64,000 bases of DNA from Limonium bicolor (lineage: Eukaryota; Streptophyta; Magnoliopsida; Caryophyllales; Plumbaginaceae): positions 46,134,171 to 46,198,170 of the forward strand of contig CM041776.1 in NCBI GenBank assembly GCA_023374045.1, read 5' to 3'. The position numbers were made by a program, and so were the translations under genes. Below the pieces are notes generated by a model that saw nothing but the letters and a program-made list of their open reading frames with translations, was not told the origin of the DNA and made no database searches. This document shows, one piece after another, positions 46,275 through 56,879 of the stretch. The number at the start of each line of letters is the position of its first letter. Position 1 is the stretch's first letter.

Positions 46275-46392
46275 AGGGTGCAACACGAGGACTTCCCAGG
46301 AGGTCACCCATCCTAGTACTACTCTCACCCAAGCACGCTAACTTCGGAGTTCTGATGGGATCCAGTGCATTAGTGCTGGTATGGTCGCACCC
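46275..46392 (-). rRNA. 5S rRNA gene, unit 29
   Basis: Two single-base losses (gagggtg, gcacgctaac), ctctcaccc and ccagtg. Counterpart of units 8 and 16. Confidence 0.92.
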
Positions 46393-46618
46393 GTTATGAT
46401 TGTGCAACTATTACCACTTGTACGGTTTCAGACACAAATCAAGAACAACGACAAAACTAATTTTTCGACGACCTGCGAAAAGAGTATTGAACGATTTCTT
46501 AATAAAAAACGATAACACACATAAATGATTCAAATGGAGCGCACGATAAACTCAATTAAATTACTCGAAAAATATCACACTAAATATGGAAGTAAAAAAA
46601 AAGAAGTCAGGAAAAAAG

Positions 46619-46738
46619 AGGGGTGCAACACGAGGACTTCCCAGGAGGTCACCCATCCTAGTACTACTCTCGCCCAAGCACGCTTAACTTCAGAGTTCTG
46701 ATGGGATCCGGTGCATTAGTGCTGGTATGGTCGCACCC
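46619..46738 (-). rRNA. 5S rRNA gene, unit 30
   Basis: 120 nt, the cleanest copy in the window, differing from the array consensus only at cttcagag. A good candidate for an expressed gene. Confidence 0.96.
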
Positions 46739-46962
46739 GTTATGATTGTGCAACAATTACCACTTATACGGTTTGAGACGCAAATCAAGAACAACGACAA
46801 AACTACATTTTCGACGACCTGCGAAAAGAGTATTGAACGATTTCTTACTAAAAAACGATAACACACATAAATGATTCAAATGGAGCGCACGATAAACTCA
46901 ATTAAATTACTCGAAAAATATCACACTAAATATGCAAGTAAAAAAAAGAAGTCAGGAAAAAG

Positions 46963-47082
46963 ACGGGTGCAACACGAGGACTTCCCAGGAGGTCACCCAT
47001 CCTAGTACTACTCTCGCCCAAGCACGCTTAACTTCGGAGTTCTGATGGGATCCGGTGCATTAGTGCTGGTATGGTTGCACCC
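46963..47082 (-). rRNA. 5S rRNA gene, unit 31
   Basis: 120 nt, gacgggtg and ggttgcaccc, otherwise consensus. Confidence 0.94.
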
Positions 47083-47308
47083 GTTATGATTGTGCAACAA
47101 TTACCACTTATATGGTTTCAGACGCTAAATCAAGAACAACAACAAAACTATATTTTCGACGACCTGCGAAAAGAGTATTGAACGATTTCTCAATAAAAAA
47201 CGATAACGCACATAAATGATTCAAATGGAGTGAACGATAAAATAATAAATTACGTCAAATACCCCACAAAATATGGAAGTATAAAAAAAGAAAAGTAACG
47301 AAAAAAAT

Positions 47309-47432
47309 AGGGGTGCCACACGATATACTTCCCAGGAGGTCACCCATCCTAGAACTACTCTCAACCAAGCACGCTTAACTTCGGACGTTCTGATAGGATC
47401 CGGTGCATGCATTAGGACTAATAGTCGCACCC
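47309..47432 (-). pseudogene. Degenerate 5S gene, unit 32
   Basis: Many changes (tgccacacgatatac, ctagaactactctcaacc, cggacgttctgatagg, tgcatgcattagg). The internal promoter region is altered. Confidence 0.85.
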
Positions 47433-47654
47433 GTTAGATGTGCAACAATTACCACTTATATGTTCAAGACGCTAAATATAGAACAAGACAAAAAACAACA
47501 TTTTCGACGACCTGCGAAAAGAGTATTGAAAGATTCTCATAAAAAATGAACGCACATTAAATGATTCAAATGGTGCGCACGATAAACTCAATCAAATTAC
47601 TCGTAAAAATATACACTAAATATGGAAGTAAAAAAAAAAAAAGAAGAAAAAAAG

Positions 47655-47773
47655 AGGGGTGAAGTCGAGGACTTCCCATCAGGTCACCCATCCTAGTACT
47701 ACTCTCGCCCAAAGCACGCTTAACTTCGGAGTTCTGATGGGATCCGTGTGCATTAGTGCTGGTATGTTGCACC
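47655..47773 (-). pseudogene. Degenerate 5S gene, unit 33 (array edge)
   Basis: Changes at both ends (gtgaagtcgagg, cccatcagg, ggtatgttgcacc). Last recognisable unit. Confidence 0.82.
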
Positions 47774-49039
47774 TATGATTGTGCAACGATTACAACTTAG
47801 GTTTTAGACGCTAAACCAAAGAAAAAACGACAAAACTACATTTTCGACGACCTCAGAAAAGACCATGAACGATTTCCTCATAAAAAACGATAACGCACAT
47901 AATGATTCAAATGGACTGAAATAACCCTAAATATTAAACGTATAAAATCATAACCCGGTTTAGTATGGACATAAAATTTGTACAAAAACCAGAAGCAATC
48001 CACTTCAGATTCTGTTGTTGGCAACACCACTCACCAATACTGACCTGGGGACATTCTCGTTTTCAGTAAAAGCTAACCAGAACAACGCCATGCATTCAAA
48101 GTTTACTTCTGTTTCCAACCTCCACGCATCAGAGGCTATGCCTTTTTCAACCTACCACAAGCATTTCATTGGGACTTTAGCCCACTATCAATTAATCAAT
48201 TCCCGCACACAGTCCTCCCTTGCCTTGTGCAATCTGAATAACTCTCCTCCTCAGTCATTTCTAACTCCACGCTTGCATACTCACGCAAGTAGCCACTCAG
48301 GAGTTCCCTGCTATCCTTTGTTTTCCTCTGTCATACGAGAAGGTAAGCCAAGCTCAGGACTGTACTCCTGCCTCAACTGATCTCTTTCTTTCCTGATCCA
48401 CTCGTGACTCATGCAGTATAGCCAAGCCTCCTTGCAAGCTGCTGCGTCTGCATTCAAACAAAAGAAAAAAAAAGAAACTGATTAAGAACCAGCACTCTGG
48501 TTCAAACAGCAGCATCAGGTAAAATACCATTTCCCTGTTCTGTCTTCCTACCCTTATGTCGTGTGTGACAGTAGAAGTTCTTACCCATTCCTTTTCTGGT
48601 TCCTGCTACGTAACAACCACACATGCAGCCGTCTAAGCCTTATCAGGACCATACGGGAGTGCAGCTGCTGAATACCCCACCTGAAACAGAAACCAGAAGG
48701 TAAAGAACTTACAAAGAAATTTCAGTTCTTGCACCAACCCTTAACTGTGTCGTTTTCTGTTGTGCCAAAAATAACACCTGAGAAACCATTCCAGTGGAGC
48801 TGTGAGTGCAAGAGCCTGAGAGTTATATTGCGCCAAGAATCACCAGGAGGAACCCCATTCCCAAAACACAGAAAGGAACCAAAGGTATTCAAATCACCCA
48901 ACCATCTGTACAGATTCTTTTAAACTCAGTGCCGTCCTGTATAACTACAATTTCAGAGAGAAACCTGACATGGTTTGAGTTTCTAATACACTTATAATCT
49001 TATGAATGCACCTGACTTAGGATTTACACGTGAGTTTGT

Positions 49040-51540
49040 AAAAGAAAAATAAACAGAAACAGATGGCTCCTCAAAAGAACAGAAAACAATGTATCAGTTT
49101 ACACCTCCTGTTTCAGTACATTTCCTGTAAACAAACCGTCATGTTTTAGGTCTGTTTCGAGATTTGAAGACCTGACCACACACTTAACTAGTCGGGAAAT
49201 CAATTGAGGGAAAGTTTCAAAGAAAACAAAAAAAAAAAACAGCTAGGTGAATAACAGAAGAGAATCAAGGGGAATATCAGTTTCTGTTGTTTCAGTTTCC
49301 TAGCCTTGTCTGAGAAGTGAGGTTCTGTAAAGAAAAAATCGTGTTTCAGTGAAAATAACAGTAACGCGTTGGATTTGTTCAGGGGTTTCTGATAAATCTG
49401 ATGCATTATTAACGCACTTAACTAAGTCATGCACACCTTGGGAAAACTAGAATCAGACTTAGAGAACAGAAGAGGAAAAGACATCTGTTCCATGTTTCAG
49501 ATTTTTGAGATTCCTTGTTCAGTAAGCTTGAGTTCAGTAGATTTAACTTAGTGTCTCAAGTTGCTTGAGAGTTAAGATTGTCTCGAGACATTAACTAAAC
49601 AGCTAAGGTTTCAGGGAGGAAGTTGTAAGTCAGTCTAGAAAAGAAACAGAAGTAAACAAACAAAAGTAAGGTGAGAATTAATTATCAGTTTCTGTTAGTT
49701 TGCAGGTTCTGAAACCTTACGTGCTGCTGTGTATTAATTCCCTGGGGTAACATAGAAGCTGTAGTAACTTAATGACAGATCTAAGGGATTACTAAAACGT
49801 GAGTTTAATAGGATTGTCTGGGAAGTTGAGCAAGTTGGGAAAAAAAAACCGATGCGTGAACAAAACTGAAATGTAACAGGAGAGGGAAAAGATATCAGTT
49901 TCAGTTTGTGGGTTCTATATCAAGAGTTTTCAGGAATCGATATTTCAGGTTGGTGTTTCGGGTTCTGAAATTCCTTTCTGGTGCTTGAGTACTAAGCTGG
50001 GTGAGTGTTTTAGTTGGTGTTTCGGGTTCTGAAATTCCTTTTCTGGGTGCTTGAGTACTAAGCTGGGTGAGTGTTTTATTGGGGTGATTTTGAGTTTACA
50101 ACGTTACTAACACTTATAGCTAGATGGGTAATCAAGTGAGGAAGAATTAAAATCTGAAGTAAGAATAAACAGAAGGAAGACAAGGGAGTATATCAGTTGC
50201 TTTCCTAAACGTGCAGTTGCTCTTCCTGTTCAGTATATGGGATACAGCAGTGACTTAACAGAGCTGTCTTCAGGTTGTTTGGAGTTGGAAACAAAATTAA
50301 AACACTGAATTAAGTAAGTAGATGCTTAGGGAATGAGTTAAATGACAGACATAGGAGCAAACAGAGAGAAATCAATAAGAGTTTATCAGTTGTATCAGTT
50401 CTGTCTAGTGCCAGTTGAGGTTTCAGTTTCCTCGATTCACTTTGGGACATCTCAATATTCTATCTAAATGCTTGGGTCTATCTTAGATGTTAAAACCCTG
50501 GAGAACACACAGGGATAACTGGGTAAGAAATTTGGGCGAGAATTAAAAGAAACTCAGGAACAAAGAGAAGGAAACAGAATATAGAAGTGCAAGTTTTGTG
50601 TGCTGTGTTTTCAGTTTTGTGTGGACTGCTGTTTTCTCTGTAACTTACCACAGCAGTTCTTTGGGTTCTCAATGGTTTAATTCGTGCCATATTAAAACAC
50701 ATAACAAGGAAGCCAAACATCTTGGGAGAGGTGAAAGGCAGATTACAGAACAGAAAGAAAAACAGTATCATAACTGCAGTTTTGTGAGAATTTCCTTGTT
50801 TCAGTATAAGCAAACTTCAGAGAGTGTAACCGTGCCACCTGGGGTGTGTTGGAGTTAAAAACTGGATAAACTACCTAAGTAAATGAGTAAGCAAGCTGAA
50901 TAAACAGGAAACAGATTCGTGAGCAAGGAAGGGGGTGAAATGAAGCATATCAGATCTTGGTTTCAGTCCTCCAGTTTTCTGTCTTCTGTAGAACCAGTTC
51001 TCAGAGTTATTAACAGCCTTATTTTGAGTTTTTGAAAGTAAAGCCTCCCTAATGCACTCATCTAGTTGGGTGAAAGTCTTGGGTGGGATTAGGAACAGGT
51101 CGAGGAACTAAAAGAAGAGTGGAAGAAGAGATATACAAATTGTGCCTTTCAGTTTTTCTGAAAACTGTCGGTTCTGTATAACTTGGCATAGAGGGGATTG
51201 ATGGGGTTGTAGTGAACTGCTAATGAATCTAAAATACCCCTAATATACCTAAGTAAGTTTGTAGATATTGTGAGAATGAATGAAACAGCAGTTGAACTAA
51301 ACCGAAACAAGAATCAAGAAGTAATATGTAAGTTATGTTTTCAGTTTCGGTAAAGCTGTACCTTCTGTATAACTGTTGTTCATGGGTGGTATGAGGGTGA
51401 TGACAGATTGGTAGTAAACCCAAAACCCTCTAATACATCGAGCTAAATTTACAAGACAACTTGGGAAATCTAGACACCCTTAGATACATTAAAAGTGTTA
51501 TAATATAAGGATATGTACAAGAACCTTATTTCGGTTTTGG
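49040..51540. repeat. Diverged ~200-bp repeats in E3 LTR copy 1
   Basis: The motif tatcagtttctg or tatcagttg, followed by gttctgta, recurs about every 180-300 bp, usually near 200 (49094, 49276, 49684, 49892, 50190, 50390 and on). Between copies lie aacagaag-rich and acttaactaag-type blocks. Confidence 0.5.
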
Positions 51541-52494
51541 AACGCTTAAGCTTCTGTACAAAGGAGTTCTAGAAATAATTGAGGAGTGTTATTGTGTAAA
51601 TAACAAGCTTAAAACATAGCTACTTAGCCAGGAAAAAAAAATACACCCTAGACAAGTTCAATCCATCTTAGGAAAACTTGTTACCTTGAATACTCTAATA
51701 CGTAGCTAGAGAATAGACTTAGTTAACGTGTGAAATGACTATGTAAATGCCCTAGGAGTAACATAAAGTATAACACGTGGGAAGTCCTAAGGGTTAATAA
51801 AGGTTGAACTTTCAACGAAGATTTATCTAGGAAAAACACCCGTTAACAATTTAATAATTTCGGGGAGTGTCACAAAGGTTGTCACATGAAATCATAAACT
51901 GACACATTGTTTGTAATTAACGCTAGGGCCGTAGCGAACTCCGACCAGGACTCCGTGTGTGAGACTACTTGCTTCTAAATCAGGTATGGACATGTGTGGT
52001 TCGTATGTTGCCGTGTTACACGGCTTGTTTGCTTTGTGTGCTGTGTGCTTTGTGTGAAAATGACATAAGATCAAAGCATGAAATTGGCTTGCTTGTTTAG
52101 CATGTTGTATGATTTCTATATCATTGTTGCATATATCATTGCGCGCACACAGTAGTTTAGTCCCTTTCGCGTTACGGAACTTTGAGATGAGACTCAACGA
52201 ACTATGTAAACAAAGAAACTTCATAAAGGGAAACTATACGAGAACTACTACGAATTATGAAAATAAAGAAAACTCAATAAGGGGAACTCCTCTCTAAACC
52301 ATTGAGGACTACCATGACACCCACTATGGTGTCTATTCATTAATCATAATGAAGAGCAAGTCTCCTTGGTGAGACATGACGAACCACGTAGACAAAACAA
52401 AAGAACTATACAAAGAGAAAACCCCTCTTGACTATAGAGGACCCCTAAAGACACCCACTATGGTGTCGAGTTATCAAAGATGATGATAAACCAG

Positions 52495-53200
52495 TAACAT
52501 TGAGAATGAATAGGGAGACGGACCCTTTGTATCCGGGGTAAAGACCATAACATTGAGAATGAATAGGGAGACGGACCCTTTGAATCCGGAGCAAAGGCTA
52601 GTAACATTGAGAAGGAATAGGGAGACGGACCCTTTGAATCCGGAGCAAAGGCTAGTAACATTGAGAATGAATAGGGAGACGGACCGTTTGAATCCGGAGC
52701 AAAGGCTAGTAACATTGAGAATGAATAGGGAGACGGACCCTTTGAATCCGGAGCAAAGGCTAGTAACATTGAGAATGAATAGGGAGACGGACCCTTTGAA
52801 TCCGGAGCAAAGGCTAGTAACATTGAGAATGAATAGGGAGACGGACCCTTTGAATCCGGAGCAAAGGCTAGTAACATTGAGAATGAATAGGGAGACGGAC
52901 CCTTTGAATCCGGAGCAAAGGCTAGTAACATTGAGAATGAATAGGGAGACGGACCCTTTGAATCCGGAGCAAAGGCTAGTAACATTGAGAATGAATAGGG
53001 AGACGGACCCTTTGAATCCGGAGCAAAGGCTAGTAACATTGAGAATGAATAGGGAGACGGACCCTTTGTATCCGGGGTAAAGACCATAACATTGAGAAGG
53101 AATAGGGAGACGGACCCTTGAATCTGGAGCAGAGGCTAGTAACATGGAAAAAGGAATAGGGAGACAGACCCTTGGTATCCGGGGCAATGGCCAGTAACAT
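52495..53200. repeat. 54-bp minisatellite in E3 LTR copy 1, about 13 units
   Basis: The unit starts taacattgagaatgaatagg and includes gacggaccctttgaatccgg. Inner copies are nearly identical and edge copies vary (ccggggtaaagacc, tctggagcagagg). The length is a multiple of three and the unit lacks stops in several frames, which creates long but spurious ORFs on both strands. Confidence 0.95.
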
Positions 53201-54278
53201 TTAAAAACATTAGAGAGAGAAAGAGCTATCCGGGAGTGGAGGAGGATTAGCTATGGACAAGATGTACTCCAAATTGTGGTGATAAGAGAATTTACAAATA
53301 ACCCTTAAAGAAACAAGGAATGAATAGCACCTACATAACAAAGTCTCGGGATCTAATCTATACCCCTGACTCGGTGCCAGAGAATAGAGGAAAACATGTG
53401 TAATGAGACCAAGCAAATAAGAAAATTCACAAATGTGATTCTTTAAGAAACAAGAAAAGATTGGCACCAATATGATATGGTCACGGGATCTAAACTATAT
53501 CCCCAGACCTGGTGCAAGGAAAAGAAAAGAAAATACACATCATGGGAACAAGAGAAAAGAAATGAAAACACACAACGCTCGAACGATCCCCTAGTGAGGA
53601 TCATTGGTAAACATACCTATGCACATGTCTGATGACTTACATGATTGTTGTTGCTATATTAGCAGCTTGTTGTGCTTGGATGCGTTTTGATGGGCTATGA
53701 TGCCAGCTTGATATGCTTGGATGTTTGTTGATGTTGCTATGCTACCTTGAAGTGTGTTTGATATTATGATGTAATGTGATGTGCTTTACTGCTTTAATAT
53801 AGCATGTAAAATGACTTAATAATATTCGACCAAGTAGTCGTGTGGCCCGGTAACATGCGGGCTTCACACGTTCATACTCGGCATAGTTTGCTGAGTCCTT
53901 TATTTTTACAGGTAATCATCTGGATCATGACGGAGTGTAGGTGAAGGACTATCATGGGGGTAGTCCACTATGGCAAGACTTTCAGTAGTATGCTTTTAAT
54001 GTATGGGTTGTACTTCCAGTCTATGTCATTGGATTAAGAACTTATGTTGTAGACTCTCGGTACTCGGTTTGTATCTTTTATGTTGTATCTGGACTTCGTT
54101 AAGTTGGACTTCCGGTCATTCAGACCGTAACTTGGTGTTAGTAAGGTGGTCTGTCAACCACGTGGGTGGTTGGCGTCTGTAGCACCCGAATAGAGTAGGA
54201 GCCGCTGCGTAGATATCTCATGTCACCTTTAGGCGCGTTGTTTAATTGTGGTAAGTTATTCGGGGGTGTTACAGAAAG

Positions 54279-54290
54279 TGGTATCAGAGC
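54279..54290 (+). promoter_or_regulatory. Primer binding site, tRNA-iMet type (E3 copy 1)
   Basis: TGGTATCAGAGC lies five bases after the LTR end tgttaca. Confidence 0.95.
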
Positions 54291-54545
54291 GTAGTTGCGC
54301 TCTGATGACTGGAACAGAGGAGTACCGAGTATAGGAAAACCTAAATTTGAGAAACGGGGTTACGGGTTAGTTTGTGAGGCTCGTTAGTTAGGGTCCATTT
54401 CAATCCGTAGGAAAACGCTGGAGAGGTAGAAAGCCTCCTCACACTCGGGAAAAACCCGATCTGGCGTTTACACAATGGCATATAATCAATCCGGTAAGGA
54501 AAAACTAGATACCTCTATCTTGTCATCGATGTTCGGCTTAGTGTA

Positions 54546-54580
54546 GGGTACGAGGGCGTACCCCTCTTTTAGGGGGGTAA
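54546..54580 (+). promoter_or_regulatory. Stem-loop with internal polypurine tract (E3 copy 1)
   Basis: gggtacgagggcgtacccct then cttttaggggggtaa; TACCCC pairs with GGGGTA. Counterpart of the E0 and E1 motifs. Confidence 0.6.
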
Positions 54581-54984
54581 GCGCGTTTTGTTTTGGACGT
54601 TTTTGCTAGTGTCACTGTGTTGTAATCCCACAACCACATGTTGATGGTTGATGGACTTGTGTATGAGAATGATAAGAACGTTGATGTACGCTTTGTATGA
54701 ATGAATGTGTGTGCCATGGTTTGCACTCTAGCATGTTGTATGCTCTGAATGAATGAATATTGCGTGTCTTGGCCTGCACTTTAGCATGTGATGCACATTG
54801 CTAACATCTTGGGTTACCATAATAACTCGTGTGAAGCCACTGATGTGGCATGGTGCTTAGAAGCACTGAGAATTTTAATTATGAACTTAAGCCTTTGTGT
54901 ATCGTGAATAAAAGCGGTACTAGATCCCTAAGATTACTAGGGTAGAAAATATAAGTTAAGGAAGTGAGACTTCGGGACGAAGTC

Positions 54985-55003
54985 TCTTTTAAGGGGGGTA
55001 AGC
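54985..55003 (+). promoter_or_regulatory. Polypurine tract (E3 copy 1)
   Basis: tcttttaaggggggtaagc directly before LTR copy 2 (tgaaataccc). Confidence 0.85.
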
Positions 55004-55082
55004 TGAAATACCCCTAAATATTAAACGTATAAAATCATAACCCGTTTTATAGTATGGACATAAAATAACGTACAAACAATTA

Positions 55083-55112
55083 AATCTAGTACATATATAT
55101 ATATATATATAT
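55083..55112. repeat. (AT)n microsatellite in E3 LTR copy 2
   Basis: A run of at repeats. The same site in copy 3 (about 62855-62930) is longer and irregular. Confidence 0.85.
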
Positions 55113-55310
55113 GTGCGAACACGAAAGAACATATGCGTAACGTTACGTTACGAAATTATGACGTTGTAAATAAGTGACAAGGTCGTCACCTAACTTCGTA
55201 ACCAAAGAAAATAATAAATAATAATAATAACAACACAAAGTAATATATAGTCACATATATGTAAGTACACATATATAACTTATTCAAATAAAAAGAAAGA
55301 AAAAAAGGGG

Positions 55311-55391
55311 AGCAAAGACGCTCCCGTTGAGGCTCAAACCCGAGACCTCTGGTATGCCTTATAAAGGTTGTAACCGGTTGAGCTATGCTCA
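55311..55391 (-). repeat. tRNA-like (SINE-type) sequence in E3 LTR copy 2
   Basis: The minus strand has TAGCTCAACCGG (55374-55385), a perfect match to the Pol III A box. It also has GGTTTGAGCC (55331-55340), one base off the B box. A T-run follows the gggagcgtctttgctccc end. It looks like the head of a tRNA-derived SINE or a decayed tRNA copy, not a working tRNA gene. Confidence 0.6.
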
Positions 55392-56879
55392 AATTCAGTA
55401 ATACATGCCAACGAATTAACACTAGTACTATGACTACTAAGTAAATACAAATTAAAACAGAAGCAAACAAGCCTCTGTAATGTCGAATTCCTTCTCCTCC
55501 TATCATGTATACCCGTTACTTATTGTGATCAGTACTCGCCCCAACTCGAACAGAATGTTTCCTCAGCCATAGATCAATCACGTGGCTCTTTGCTCCTGTA
55601 CAAGCACTAATGGATTCCCGATGCAACAGACGCATGCGGCCTCCTGCATGCTGCTGAGCGAATTCACAAACTTCCACACCAAATTGCTAACTCTCAGGTA
55701 GTGGCCACCAGGACCTTTCTTCCCTAAGTACAAGTGAGCTCCCGGGACTGATAAACTACTCAGATTATCCATCCTTATACACATACGCCTTGAGCTGCTA
55801 ATGTCCGAAAATTTGTGCCAAAAACCAGAAGCAATCCACTTCAGATTCTGTTGTTGGCAACACCACTCACCAATACTGACCTGGGGACATTCTCGTTTTC
55901 AGTAAAAGCTAACCAGAACAACGCCATGCATTCAAAGTTTACTTCTGTTTCCAACCTCCACGCATCAGAGGCTATGCCTTTTTCAACCTACCACAAGCAT
56001 TTCATTGGGACTTTAGCCCACTATCAATTAATCAATTCCCGCACACAGTCCTCCCTTGCCTTGTGCAATCTGAATAACTCTCCTCCTCAGTCATTTCTAA
56101 CTCCACGCTTGCATACTCACGCAAGTAGCCACTCAGGAGTTCCCTGCTATCCTTTGTTTTCCTCTGTCATACGAGAAGGTAAGCCAAGCTCAGGACTGTA
56201 CTCCTGCCTCAACTGATCTCTTTCTTTCCTGATCCACTCGTGACTCATGCAGTATAGCCAAGCCTCCTTGCAAGCTGCTGCGTCTGCATTCAAACAAAAA
56301 AAAAAAAAAGAAACTGATTAAGAACCAGCACTCTGGTTCAAACAGCAGCATCAGGTAAAATACCATTTCCCTGTTCTGTCTTCCTACCCTTATGTCGTGT
56401 GTGACAGTAGAAGTGTTCTTACCCATTCCTTTTCTGGTTCCTGCTACGTAACAACCACACATGCAGCCGTCTAAGCCTTATCAGGACCATACGGGAGTGC
56501 AGCTGCTGAATACCCCACCTGAAACAGAAACCAGAAGGTAAAGAACTTACAAAGAAATTTCAGTTCTTGCACCAACCCTTAACTGTGTCGTTTTCTGTTG
56601 TGCCAAAAATAACACCTGAGAAACCATTCCAGTGGAGCTGTGAGTGCAAGAGCCTGAGAGTTATATTGCGCCAAGAATCACCAGGAGGAACCCCATTCCC
56701 AAAACACAGAAAGGAACCAAAGGTATTCAAATCACCCAACCATCTGTACAGATTCTTTTAAACTCAGTGCCGTCCTGTATAACTACAATTTCAGAGAGAA
56801 ACCTGACATGGTTTGAGTTTCTAATACACTTATAATCTTATGAATGCACCTGACTTAGGATTTACACGTGAGTTTGTAA

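Larger units (their letters stand above)
43747..47927 (-). repeat. 5S rDNA array, right block
   Basis: Continues the array beyond the CACTA element. Units 22-29 follow the same variant order as units 1-8. Units 32-33 and their spacers are strongly degenerate, as expected at an array edge. It ends in spacer at 47927, where the E3 LTR begins. Confidence 0.95.
47928..54273 (+). mobile_element. E3 LTR copy 1 (6.35 kb, internal deletion)
   Basis: Starts tgaaataaccctaaat directly after 5S spacer (attcaaatggac) and ends tgttaca just before the PBS. Compared with copy 2 it lacks about 745 bp after position ~47984, and it has a 66-bp duplication at about 49949-50078. It contains no recognised gene. 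Confidence 0.85.
54274..55003 (+). mobile_element. E3 internal region 1 (730 bp, non-coding)
   Basis: Bounded by PBS and PPT, with no room for gag-pol. It keeps an agcgtagttgcgctctgatg dyad after the PBS, an ATG-led short stretch and the shared stem-loop, then a 3' leader. Confidence 0.85.

Noticed and set aside
48015..48380. 121-codon ORF repeated at 55815-56216 and 63628-63885
   Set aside because: It lies in each copy of the E3 LTR, matches no family I recognise, and is preserved only because the LTR copies are near identical.
52458..53187. Long ORFs of 175-237 codons on both strands with 18-residue repeats
   Set aside because: They come entirely from a 54-bp minisatellite whose length is a multiple of three. 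Both strands are open and no start or codon context supports a gene.
52495..53200. Possible CRISPR-like array
   Set aside because: The repeats are head-to-tail with no unique spacers, in a plant retrotransposon LTR.
55311..55391. Working tRNA gene
   Set aside because: No complete cloverleaf or acceptor stem can be drawn and the B box is altered. A decayed tRNA-derived repeat fits better.
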